A DNA stretch of 19,487 nucleotides from positions 1 through 19,487 of the forward strand of contig PCAH01000194.1 of the NCBI GenBank assembly GCA_002730485.1, in the 5' to 3' direction. Each line of letters starts with the position of its first letter. Positions within the stretch are counted from its first letter, which is position 1. The position numbers and the translations under genes are program-made. The DNA comes from Dehalococcoidia bacterium (GTDB lineage Bacteria; Chloroflexota; Dehalococcoidia; UBA3495). Under the pieces are notes generated by a model, which had not been told where the DNA came from, did not search any database, and was given only the letters and a program-made list of their open reading frames with translations. Of this stretch, positions 1 to 7,297 are shown piece by piece.

Positions 1-926
1 AATCCACCGGACGCGATGGCGATGAATTGATAGCCGAACTGCCTCCTCTGGGCGGTAAAGCCACGGTGGAACGGATTGCGGTAAACGCGGTGATGGCGGG
101 GTGCCTGCCGGAACACATGCCAGTGATAATCACGGCCCTTCAGGCCATGATGGAAGACCAGTTCAACCTCCGTGGTGTGATGTGTTCAACCGGCATCCAC
201 ACTCCGTTGGTCATTGTCAGTGGCCCGTTGGCCAAGGAATTGAACATCAACGGCGGCTACAACTGCTTCGGCGCAGGTTGGCGGGCCAACGCCACCATCG
301 GCCGGGCGGTGAAACTTGCTCTGGTCAATCTGGGCGGCGCAATTCCCGGAGAGACCAACAAAGCGACATTTGGCCATCCAGGCGCCTACACCTACTGTGT
401 GGCTGAGGATCAGGACGTCAATCCCTGGGAGCCGCTGCACACGGACGTTGGCCTGGATGCCGCTGACAGCGCGGTGACGGTGTTTCCGGCGGAAGCGCCG
501 CACAACGTCATGTACCACGATAACCAGCCTCGCAATTTCTTGACGGTGCTGGCGGATACCATGTGCGCCCTGGGCAACGTGCAGATGTACGTCTCGGGCG
601 ACACGTTCGTCGTGATCGGGCCGGAACACGCCCGTTTCCTAAATGATGGTGGGTGGCGCAAGCAGGACATTCGCCAGTTCCTTTTTGAGCACGCAAGAAA
701 ATCAGTCCGCCAGTTGCGGCGCGGCGGCCCACCCCAGGGAGACGCCGACCGTGGGCATTTTTGGCCCAGGTTTGTGGACGCCAACGACGAAGACCAGATG
801 GTGCCGGTGGTACGGGCTGCAGACCGGATACATATCATGGTGGCTGGCGGTCGAGGCGGCCCTCACTCTGTATATCTTCCTGGCTGGGGCTCCCGCCGGG
901 TCACCCGCAAGATAGAAACGTCCTAG
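1..926 (+). CDS. Conserved protein upstream of UGSC selenoprotein (5' partial)
   Basis: The reading frame is open from the first base of the window, so the true start lies upstream. The TTG at 27 is only an internal codon, because residues reading S-T-G-R-D-G-D-E-L precede it in frame. About 307 residues remain. The visible C-terminus (V-A-G-G-R-G-G-P-H-S then R-R-V-T-R-K-I) resembles, from memory, a family of unknown function encoded beside UGSC-type (seleno)proteins; I could not confirm this by search. There is no signal peptide or membrane span in the visible part. Several cysteines occur but no CxxC motif is seen. It ends 36 nt before the selenoprotein gene, so the two are probably co-transcribed and may form a two-component enzyme. 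The reaction is unknown. Confidence is high that it is coding and low for any function. Confidence 0.8.
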   Translation, partial: STGRDGDELIAELPPLGGKATVERIAVNAVMAGCLPEHMPVIITALQAMMEDQFNLRGVMCSTGIHTPLVIVSGPLAKELNINGGYNCFGAGWRANATIGRAVKLALVNLGGAIPGETNKATFGHPGAYTYCVAEDQDVNPWEPLHTDVGLDAADSAVTVFPAEAPHNVMYHDNQPRNFLTVLADTMCALGNVQMYVSGDTFVVIGPEHARFLNDGGWRKQDIRQFLFEHARKSVRQLRRGGPPQGDADRGHFWPRFVDANDEDQMVPVVRAADRIHIMVAGGRGGPHSVYLPGWGSRRVTRKIETS

Positions 927-962
927 TATCGATACCGACTTTCAGCACTCGGAGGATATGAC

Positions 963-1532
963 ATGGTAAGTGCACCAGGATCAGACCTCAAGTCCAGATT
1001 GAGCGAGATGGGTCTAATGTCACCCATCGATCCCGCCGCCAATACTCGCTGGACGCCCGCCCCCAGGCTGGACACCATCCACGGCAAGGTGGGTGGGTTT
1101 TTGGGGAATCGCAAAGCCAACGCCAGTCTTTTGCTCCAGGGAGTGGAAGAGCTGATGTACAAGGACTTTGAACTCAGGGACGGAATCGAAATCGACAAAT
1201 ACGTCTATTCTCGTCCGGCTGCCGACGACATAATCGATGACCTGGTGGCAAAATGCGACTTTGTTGTCACCTGTATCGCGGATTGAGGATCCTGCACCGC
1301 GTGCAGTGTGCACGACGCGATGGCCCTGGAAAACAGGGGAGTACCGACGATAGTCATCTGTACTGATCCGTTCCTGAATTCGGCCTACCGCCACGCCAAG
1401 GTGTTTGGTCGTCAGGGGTTCCAGCCCTTGGGCATCCCGCACCCGCTGGGCGGAATCAATCCGCAGGCAGTTGCGCAACGGTCAGAGGAGCTGCACATCC
1501 AGATAATCGAAGCACTGACCACCGGAGAATAA
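963..1532 (+). CDS. UGSC-family selenoprotein with in-frame UGA (Sec108)
   Basis: Two adjacent open frames (963-1286 and 1308-1532) lie in the same phase and are separated only by a TGA at 1284-1286. Reading that TGA as selenocysteine gives a continuous 189-residue protein with the sequence C-I-A-D-U-G-S-C-T-A-C around residues 104-114. The U-G-S-C tetrapeptide is the signature that names the UGSC (seleno)protein family, in which Cys can replace Sec. Sec108 and Cys111 form a UxxC arrangement like a redox CxxC, and Cys114 is close by. The part after the UGA, for example V-P-T-I-V-I-C-T-D-P-F, is clearly coding and needs no frameshift. The start ATG has GGAGG seven bases upstream. A hairpin suited to a bacterial SECIS follows the UGA. 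The substrate is unknown. It sits between a probable partner gene and an NHL protein in a five-gene run. A conventional gene finder would split or truncate it. Confidence 0.9.
1287..1320 (+). promoter_or_regulatory. Candidate bacterial SECIS hairpin in the selenoprotein ORF
   Basis: Directly after the UGA, 1298-1304 can pair with 1310-1317 (CGCGUGC with GCACGACG, one bulged A at 1315), leaving the five-base loop AGUGU at 1305-1309. The loop begins 18 nt after the UGA and carries G as its second base. This agrees with the described bacterial SECIS pattern of a short stem, a G in the first two loop bases and a loop about 16-37 nt downstream. A competing perfect 6-bp hairpin with a 3-nt loop lies at 1292-1306. 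Folding was done by eye only. Confidence 0.55.
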
Positions 1533-1580
1533 GAAAATCACGCGTGGAGTCCACAAGCTCCCGCTGAAACACAGGAGAGA

Positions 1581-2471
1581 ATGATGGTTCGAGTTGGCGC
1601 AGGCGTAAGAGTCTATGAACAGGCAGAGAATTGGGAAAAGCTACCCGAGGGGTGGGTGCTGGGTCAGACGGCCATAGTCACCGACTCCCAGGACCGTGTC
1701 TATCTGTTCAACCGGGGAGACCACCCACTGATAGTCCTGGATCGAGACGGCAATTTCTTGAATTCCTGGGGCGAGGGAGAACTGCCCGACGCCCACGGCA
1801 TGTTCATCGACGCCGACGACAACCTCTACATGCCGGTCAAGAACAGCCATGTGGTGTTGAAGTACCGGCCCGACGGCAACCTGCTGATGACCATGGGTGA
1901 GTGGGACAAGCCGTCCGATACCGGATGGACCGGAGACGTCAACGACCCCGCCAAACAAGCTGCTGGCCCATTCAATCGACCCAGTGACATCGCTTTGGAT
2001 GCCGCCGGTGACTTGTACATCTCCGATGGCTATGGAAACTCGCGGGTCCACAAGTTCACCGCCGATGGCAAACTGCTGTTCTCCTGGGGCGAACCCGGGA
2101 AGACCGGCCCCGGGGAGTTTCACGTCCCTCATGGTGTCTGGGTCCACACTGACGGTCGGGTATTTGTCGCCGACCGTGAGAATAACCGGATTCAGATTTT
2201 TGACGCCGATGGAAAGTACCTGGACGAATGGGGCGGTCTAGCCCGACCCTGCGATATCTACATCGACGAAGACGAGATCCTTTATGTACCGGAACTGGAC
2301 GGATTCATGAGCATACTGAGCATAGATGGCGATATCATCGCCTCGTGGGGCAGCCCTCTGGATGCCGGTTGGGGAAATGGCGCCCACGCCGTCTGGATGG
2401 ACTCCCACGGAGACCTCTACGTCAACCAGAATGTGGAAGGCCACCGCTTGGTCAAATACATCCGCCAGTAG
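1581..2471 (+). CDS. NHL-repeat beta-propeller protein (amidating-lyase-like)
   Basis: This is a 296-residue protein made of repeated beta-propeller blades. Recurring units of the type D-x-x-G-N-L-Y-x-x-D then R-V-x-K-F-x-x-D-G-K-x-L-x-x-W-G occur about six times, for example around G-D-L-Y-I-S-D-G-Y-G-N-S-R-V-H-K-F and G-R-V-F-V-A-D-R-E-N-N-R-I-Q-I-F. This pattern is typical of NHL proteins and of the peptidyl-alpha-hydroxyglycine alpha-amidating lyase fold. No signal peptide or membrane span is seen, so it probably acts in the cytoplasm, unlike many secreted NHL proteins. The AGGAGA site at 1573-1578 fits the second ATG (1584) slightly better than the first. It follows the selenoprotein by 48 nt and precedes a luciferase-like oxidoreductase by 52 nt. 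Lyase activity is only a family-level suggestion; it could equally be a binding scaffold or lactonase-like enzyme. Confidence 0.85.
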   Translation: MMVRVGAGVRVYEQAENWEKLPEGWVLGQTAIVTDSQDRVYLFNRGDHPLIVLDRDGNFLNSWGEGELPDAHGMFIDADDNLYMPVKNSHVVLKYRPDGNLLMTMGEWDKPSDTGWTGDVNDPAKQAAGPFNRPSDIALDAAGDLYISDGYGNSRVHKFTADGKLLFSWGEPGKTGPGEFHVPHGVWVHTDGRVFVADRENNRIQIFDADGKYLDEWGGLARPCDIYIDEDEILYVPELDGFMSILSIDGDIIASWGSPLDAGWGNGAHAVWMDSHGDLYVNQNVEGHRLVKYIRQ

Positions 2472-2523
2472 AAATCCCTCGGCCCAATAGAAATTATTGT
2501 AAAGACGCAGGTAGGAGCGAACA

Positions 2524-3420
2524 TTGGAAGTCGGAGTAATTTTCCCTCAAACAGAGATCGAACCAGATCCGCTGGCCATTAAGGACTTCGCCCAGGCAGC
2601 GGAGGATATGGGTTACGCCTATATCTTCATAGCGGATCACGTGCTGGGCGCAGACCCGGCCCACCACGATTTCCCGGCTCTCCGCACCTACAACCACAAA
2701 TCGGTGGTGCACGAGACGATGACCCTGATGGGTTATCTGTCGGCCATCACAGAACGGGTCGGCCTGGCCACTGGCATATTGATCCTGCCCCAACGCCAGA
2801 CGGTGCTGGTGGCCAAGCAGGCAGCCGAGGTGGATGTGCTTTCCGGCGGACGTTTGCGCCTGGGAATCGGCGTTGGCTGGAACTCTGTGGAGTTCGAGGC
2901 TCTGGGTGAGGACTTCCACAACCGAGGAGCACGCAGCGCCGAACAGATAGAGGTGATGCGTGCTCTCTGGACCCAGGATGTGGTCGATTTCCACGGCAAG
3001 TGGCATAACATCACTCATGCTGGTTTGAATCCGCTGCCTATCCAGCGGCCCATCCCTGTCTTCTTGGGCGCTGGCAGTTCGGCCACGCCTACCATCGCCG
3101 AGCCCGTGCTGAAACGTGTGGCCAGGATAGCGGACGGCTGGTGCCCCAATTTCAGCCCCAATGAGACTGGCCGGGACTACGTGGAAAAGGTCCACGACTA
3201 CATGCGTGAGATGGGCCGAGACCCTAGCAAACTGGAGCTGGACGGACGGCTACGCACCAGCGGCAAGCAGCCCGAAGATTGGATGGACGAGGCCAAGGCC
3301 TGGCAGGAACTGGGAGCCGGGTATCTCTCCATCGAGAACCGGCAGGGCGGCCTGACAACCGCCGGAGAGCACATTGAGGCCATGCGCCGGTTCAAAGACG
3401 CCACGGACCTCAAATTCTAG
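2524..3420 (+). CDS. LLM-class flavin/F420-dependent oxidoreductase
   Basis: This 298-residue protein has the luciferase-like monooxygenase TIM-barrel fold. The N-terminus M-E-V-G-V-I-F-P-Q-T is the first strand. L-A-T-G-I-L-I-L-P-Q-R near residue 80 is followed by V-L-S-G-G-R-L-R-L-G-I-G-V-G-W-N, the conserved cofactor-pocket segment, and A-R-I-A-D-G-W-C-P lies near residue 200. Length and motifs fit the group often labelled F420-dependent (TIGR03619-like); whether this one uses F420 or FMNH2 cannot be told from sequence alone. The start is TTG at 2524, supported by AGGAG at 2513-2517 with six bases of spacing. The enzyme would oxidise or reduce an unidentified organic substrate. It belongs to the same plus-strand run as the selenoprotein and lies 39 nt before the thioesterase gene. 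It is one of three LLM enzymes in this window, each from a different subgroup. Confidence 0.9.
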   Translation: MEVGVIFPQTEIEPDPLAIKDFAQAAEDMGYAYIFIADHVLGADPAHHDFPALRTYNHKSVVHETMTLMGYLSAITERVGLATGILILPQRQTVLVAKQAAEVDVLSGGRLRLGIGVGWNSVEFEALGEDFHNRGARSAEQIEVMRALWTQDVVDFHGKWHNITHAGLNPLPIQRPIPVFLGAGSSATPTIAEPVLKRVARIADGWCPNFSPNETGRDYVEKVHDYMREMGRDPSKLELDGRLRTSGKQPEDWMDEAKAWQELGAGYLSIENRQGGLTTAGEHIEAMRRFKDATDLKF

Positions 3421-3459
3421 TCGTGGTTTTGATTGATTTAACCCGGCGGTGTCTTACCG

Positions 3460-3915
3460 TTGACTAGATTCGAGCCCAGGGACCCTGATTTCGAAGCCAA
3501 GGTACGCAGAAGTTTCAGTCGCCAGACGGCCATGCAAACCCTGGGTGCTGAGTTGGGGAGCGTCGAGCCGGGGGCTGTAGAGATCAAGATGCCCTACCGG
3601 GCTGATCTCACCCAGCAGCACGGGTTCATCCACGGTGGCATCGTCACCTCGATTCTGGACAGCGCCTGTGGGTACGCTGCTTTCAGTCTCAGTTCCGCTG
3701 GCACTGCCATCTCAACCGTGGAATACAAGGTCAACTTTGTGTCCAATGCCAAGGGTGAACGACTGCTGGCACGGGGCGAGGTGGTACGCCCAGGAGGCAC
3801 CGTGACCGTCTGCAAAGGCGACGTCATTTCCTATGACGGCGGCGAAGAAAAGCTGATTGCCACCATGCTCATGACCATGATGTTCTTGCCTAACCGGCCA
3901 GACCTAGTGGACTGA
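3460..3915 (+). CDS. PaaI-family hotdog thioesterase
   Basis: This 151-residue protein has the single hotdog fold of PaaI/YdiI-type acyl-CoA thioesterases. The key helix segment H-G-G-I-V-T-S-I-L-D-S-A-C-G-Y-A-A lies near residues 53-69, with the usual HGG and an acidic residue (the D of L-D-S) at the catalytic position. The strand V-E-Y-K-V-N-F-V and the later E-V-V-R-P-G-G-T-V also fit. It would hydrolyse an acyl- or aryl-CoA thioester in the cytoplasm. The only start compatible with the upstream in-frame stop at 3439-3441 is TTG at 3460, preceded by a weak GGCGGT site, so translation may depend on coupling to the gene 39 nt upstream. It is the last gene of the plus-strand run and meets the minus-strand copper protein tail to tail. 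No convincing terminator is seen in the 33-nt gap. Confidence 0.88.
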   Translation: MTRFEPRDPDFEAKVRRSFSRQTAMQTLGAELGSVEPGAVEIKMPYRADLTQQHGFIHGGIVTSILDSACGYAAFSLSSAGTAISTVEYKVNFVSNAKGERLLARGEVVRPGGTVTVCKGDVISYDGGEEKLIATMLMTMMFLPNRPDLVD

Positions 3916-3948
3916 GCCAGCTAATTCTCCGCAATTGACCCCTGCCGT

Positions 3949-4470
3949 TTAGTTGGAGACTACCAATTTGCCCCACATCTGCCGGTCGTGGCTGGGGAAC
4001 GTACACACGAATTGGTAGGTGCCTGCTTCGGGAACGGTGAAGGTAACCTTGCCGCTTTGCCCGCCATCCAATAATCCGATCTTGGCGATGACATTGGGGT
4101 CGCCAGGTTTAACGTACCCGTTCTCTGCCCCCGCTCCGATTCCCAAAGCCGCTACGTCGTTTCTGGTGCTGGAGCCAGGGGTTACCAATACCCAGGTATG
4201 TTTGCTGGAATTCGCCTTGTTGGTAAACGTCACGGTCATCTCTTCCCCGGCCACAGCAGTCAGCTCTTTTGGCGTGAAGGCGAGCAATTCACCGTCTGAT
4301 GCAACGTGAGTCGTCCCATCATCAGGCGGAGGCGCGTTGTTTTGTTGTGAGGTCTGGTTGGACGCTACCGTGTCGGCACTGGCTTCTGACGAGCTAGAGC
4401 CTCCGCAAGCCATCGAAAACATAGCCAAGAAACTGATGATCGCCACTGGAATTAGTAGGCCTTTACGCAT
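3949..4470 (-). CDS. Azurin-like type-1 copper lipoprotein
   Basis: This 173-residue protein begins with a lipoprotein signal: M-R-K-G, a hydrophobic stretch, and a lipobox F-S-M-A-C with the lipidated cysteine at residue 22. A low-complexity Ser/Gln/Pro linker covers about residues 23-52. The C-terminal domain is a cupredoxin. His91 (S-S-K-H-T-W) with Cys156, His161 and Met165 gives the azurin ligand spacing exactly (C+5 H, H+4 M, in C-T-F-P-S-H-D-R-Q-M-W). It is therefore expected to be a membrane-anchored, extracytoplasmic blue-copper electron carrier. The start has GGAG upstream on the minus strand with acceptable spacing. It appears monocistronic: the next minus-strand gene upstream starts at 5762 and ends 209 nt away. 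Its redox partner is unknown. Confidence 0.92.
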   Translation of the reverse strand: MRKGLLIPVAIISFLAMFSMACGGSSSSEASADTVASNQTSQQNNAPPPDDGTTHVASDGELLAFTPKELTAVAGEEMTVTFTNKANSSKHTWVLVTPGSSTRNDVAALGIGAGAENGYVKPGDPNVIAKIGLLDGGQSGKVTFTVPEAGTYQFVCTFPSHDRQMWGKLVVSN

Positions 4471-4679
4471 CTTGTACGCTCCGTTGAATTGGAACGAATG
4501 AATCGTAGAGTTAGTCCACTAACAGCACATGGGGAGTGTTCCTCATATTTGCGAAACGGGAAATCTATCGGATTAGTTGTATGTGGGACACCTCCGTGGT
4601 TGGCATTGGCTTAATAGTTAACTCCACTTCATTACTTGGATAGATCGAAGTGATGGAAATGCTTGATTGAGGATCAAGG
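4471..4679. other. Intergenic region upstream of the copper lipoprotein
   Basis: About 209 nt without a gene. It should hold the promoter of the azurin-like lipoprotein and the 3' end of the alcohol dehydrogenase transcript. I see no strong hairpin terminator and no confident promoter boxes. Confidence 0.5.
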
Positions 4680-5762
4680 CTAGTCAAACATCATCACGCT
4701 GCGTGCGACTGAACCTTCTTTCATGTACTTGAATGCATCGTTTACGTCTTCAAGGGTGAGGCGTCGGGAGACTAGTTCGTCCAATTTGAGTCGACCCTGC
4801 AGGTAGAAATCCACGTAGCGGGGCATGTCGACTCGGAAATGATTGGAGCCCATGCTGCTGCCCTGGATGCGTCGTTCCCGCAAGAATGACGCGCCGTCCA
4901 ACTCGATCTTGACTCCCTGCGGAATCATGCCGATGATCGTCGCTGTGCCTCCGGCCCGCAGGATGCCAAATGACTGCTCGGCCGTTTCCTTTTTGCCAAT
5001 GGCTTCAAATGAGTAATCCACTCCGCCACTGGTCAGGTCTTTCACCTTGGTCTCAACGTCGCCGCTGGACGCGTCGATCACATCTGTGGCTCCAAACTCA
5101 CGCGCCAGGGTCAGTTTGTCCTCCACTCCGTCGATGGCAATGATGCGGAGTGCGCCGGCCAACTTTGCACCCTGGATGGCGTTCAGCCCTACACCGCCGC
5201 AGCCGATAACCGCTACGGTACTGCCAGGCTCAACCTTGGCCGTATTCATGGCTGCTCCCAGGCCGGTGGTGGCGCCGCAGCCGATCAGAGCCATCTGCTC
5301 AAAGCCGATGTCCTGCTCGATCTTCACCAGGGAGTTCTCGTGGACCAGCATCATCTCGGCGTAGGCGCCAAGGTTGGCAAATTGAGTTACGGGATTTCCG
5401 CCCTGGCTCAGTCGCGGCTCTTCATCCCGGCCGCGCACCAGCCCGGTTCGAGAGCAGAGCACCGGACGCCCTGTGGTGCAGCGTTCACACTGGCCGCAGA
5501 ATACCGAGAGACAGCAGATTACTCGGTCTCCAGGCGAGACGTAATCCACCTGGCTTCCCACCGCTTCCACGGTTCCAGCGGCCTCGTGTCCCAAAACCAC
5601 CGGCATGGCCGTGGCGTAGAGTCCTTCCACAAAGTGTAGGTCGCTGTGACAGACCCCAGAAGCCCTGGTGCGCACCAAGACCTCTCTGGGTCCAGGCAGC
5701 GCGATATCAACCTCTTCCATCTGCAACGGCTGGTTAACTTCATGCAACACGGCGGCTTTCAT
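4680..5762 (-). CDS. Zinc-dependent alcohol dehydrogenase (MDR family)
   Basis: This 360-residue medium-chain dehydrogenase has all expected zinc residues. Catalytic-site residues are Cys38, His59 and Glu60 (G-V-C-H-S-D and G-H-E-A-A-G). The structural zinc cysteines are Cys89, Cys92, Cys95 and Cys103. The Rossmann motif I-G-C-G-G-V-G-L-N near residue 187 is followed by I-A-I-D, an acidic end of the strand that favours NAD over NADP. Sequence style is close to the class III / mycobacterial Zn-ADH branch. It would interconvert an alcohol and an aldehyde, possibly through a thiol adduct as in formaldehyde dehydrogenases, though this cannot be decided here. The ATG is preceded on the minus strand by CAGGAG. 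The gene stands alone, with about 200 nt on each side, so it probably has its own promoter. Confidence 0.93.
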   Translation of the reverse strand: MKAAVLHEVNQPLQMEEVDIALPGPREVLVRTRASGVCHSDLHFVEGLYATAMPVVLGHEAAGTVEAVGSQVDYVSPGDRVICCLSVFCGQCERCTTGRPVLCSRTGLVRGRDEEPRLSQGGNPVTQFANLGAYAEMMLVHENSLVKIEQDIGFEQMALIGCGATTGLGAAMNTAKVEPGSTVAVIGCGGVGLNAIQGAKLAGALRIIAIDGVEDKLTLAREFGATDVIDASSGDVETKVKDLTSGGVDYSFEAIGKKETAEQSFGILRAGGTATIIGMIPQGVKIELDGASFLRERRIQGSSMGSNHFRVDMPRYVDFYLQGRLKLDELVSRRLTLEDVNDAFKYMKEGSVARSVMMFD

Positions 5763-5965
5763 GGCCTGTTACTCCTGCTCTTGATTTGATTTGGAAATCA
5801 TAGGTGTGGCACTTCAGCAGATACGCAAATGGCATCTGACGAAGAAGTGCGGTTAAAACATTAATAAATATTTGGGAAATGGAATAATGATTTAGCTAAA
5901 TATTTAGTGGACTCGTAATATAGCACGCCCGTCTACCCCTGGGGACGGGGTTTAGCTACAAAACG
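5763..5965. promoter_or_regulatory. AT-rich promoter region of the alcohol dehydrogenase
   Basis: This 203-nt gap is much more AT-rich than its surroundings. It contains repeated TAAATATTT boxes (around 5866-5913) and the palindrome TTAGCTAA. Its position suits the promoter and possible operator of the minus-strand alcohol dehydrogenase. No specific regulator can be named. Confidence 0.35.
5928..5949 (-). terminator. Possible weak terminator after tldE
   Basis: CCCGTC (5928-5933) and GACGGG (5944-5949) form a 6-bp GC stem with a 10-nt loop just beyond the tldE stop codon. No good U-tract follows on the minus strand, so a rho-independent role is doubtful. Confidence 0.3.
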
Positions 5966-7297
5966 CTAAACAGTAACGCCGGTGAAGTTGAAGCTGCTCA
6001 GTTTCAAGGCTGGCACTCTGGTGGCGAATCCAACCTCGTTCAGCACCAGCTTGGAGTCGCGGCCTACCAGCTCCACTCCAGCCAGGGCTTCCACATAGGA
6101 CTGGGTGAAACGAAGGTCCTTCACCGGGTGGGTGATTTGACCGTTTTCAATCATAAACGTGCCGTCACGGGTCATTCCTGTCATGACACAGCCCTTGGAG
6201 TGGGCCAGGCGCGTGTAGAAGAACCTGGTGATGTAAATGCCGCGCTCGGTGGAACCGATCAGGTCTTGGAGGGATGAGTCGCCTTCCTGTAAGAACAGGT
6301 TGCTGGCGATGGGTGCGCCGGTGAAATACGCCTGGTGTCCCGTGGAGAGGGTGCCGTCTTTGCCAGCGGTGTAAGAGTTGTGGACCGGAGTGTTCACCAC
6401 ACCTTCGGTAATCACGTCCACCCGGCGGCGGGGCATTCCTTCGGCGTCGAAGGGCACCGGCCAACCCTGGGTGGCGGAACCGTCATCCCAAACGGTTATG
6501 TCCGGGCTCATGGCCTGCTGGCCGATGAGGTCGTTCATCCAACTGCGTCCTTCCTGTACAGCCTGAGCGCCCATCCCGTACATGCTGAGGGCCTCTAGGA
6601 TGTCGTCCACAGCATAGGTGTCCAACACCACTGGGTAGCGTCCAGGCTCGACGGCGACCGGGTCGCGTCCTTCCACCGCTTTGGAGACTGCCTCCCTGCC
6701 CAGCGCCTCCGTGTCCATATCAGCAAGACGCCATCCACCGCCCTTGGCCCAGCCAGCGGAGGTGCCGCTCATGGTGTTTATGATTAGCCCGGCGAACGTA
6801 CCCGCGTGGTAGGCGCGTGTCCCGCTGCTGCTGACCACTGCGATCTCTAGAACACCGGTCCGGCAGGCTCCTGACACGTTCAGGTCATGCTCTTTGCCCT
6901 GAAGGCAGACCCCCCGGACGATCGCGGCCCTGGTCTCCGGGTTGCAAAACGCGGTGGCCTCATCCCAACTGTCGACGCTGGAGGCTTCAGATGGTTGGGG
7001 CAGGCCGATAAAGTCATCATCTTCGGGCATTAACAAAGCGTTTTGGTGGGCCGCGTCCACGGCTTTTTGCACGCCTGAATCGCTCAGGTCATTGGTCGTC
7101 GCCCGGCCAAGGCGCTTCCCCACAACTGACCTGACGTTCAAGACCACGTTACCGTGGGCCACGTTCTGGTGGATCGCCCCTCCGGCAAACCTGGAGAGCC
7201 CCAGGTCCTGGGAGTTGAGATAGATATCGGTCTGCTGGGCCTTGGAGTAGCCCAGGGCCTTGTCCAGTAGGGCCAGAGCGGCCTCTCGTCCCAGCAT
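5966..7297 (-). CDS. tldE: TldE/PmbA-family metalloprotease subunit
   Basis: This is a 443-residue TldE/PmbA homologue when started at the ATG at 7297 (M-L-G-R-E-A-A). The longer open frame to 7429 runs through the end of tldD and is not needed. TldE lacks the HExxxH zinc motif of TldD and is the non-catalytic partner in the heterodimeric TldD/E protease described in Escherichia coli and archaea. The C-terminal part (S-K-G-C-V-M-T-G-M-T-R-D-G-T-F, then G-V-E-L-V-G-R-D-S) is characteristic. The ATG overlaps the tldD TAA by one base (TAATG), so translation is almost certainly coupled. The complex cleaves unfolded or leader-type peptides in the cytoplasm; the native substrate here is unknown. 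Length matches the family (about 450). Confidence 0.93.
   Translation of the reverse strand: MLGREAALALLDKALGYSKAQQTDIYLNSQDLGLSRFAGGAIHQNVAHGNVVLNVRSVVGKRLGRATTNDLSDSGVQKAVDAAHQNALLMPEDDDFIGLPQPSEASSVDSWDEATAFCNPETRAAIVRGVCLQGKEHDLNVSGACRTGVLEIAVVSSSGTRAYHAGTFAGLIINTMSGTSAGWAKGGGWRLADMDTEALGREAVSKAVEGRDPVAVEPGRYPVVLDTYAVDDILEALSMYGMGAQAVQEGRSWMNDLIGQQAMSPDITVWDDGSATQGWPVPFDAEGMPRRRVDVITEGVVNTPVHNSYTAGKDGTLSTGHQAYFTGAPIASNLFLQEGDSSLQDLIGSTERGIYITRFFYTRLAHSKGCVMTGMTRDGTFMIENGQITHPVKDLRFTQSYVEALAGVELVGRDSKLVLNEVGFATRVPALKLSSFNFTGVTV

Noticed and set aside
27..29. TTG at 27 as the start of the first gene
   Set aside because: The frame is open to the window edge with family-like sequence before it, so the gene is truncated by the window rather than starting here.
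1308..1532. Separate small gene starting at GTG 1308
   Set aside because: It is in phase with the preceding frame, has no ribosome site of its own, and is the continuation of the selenoprotein past the UGA.
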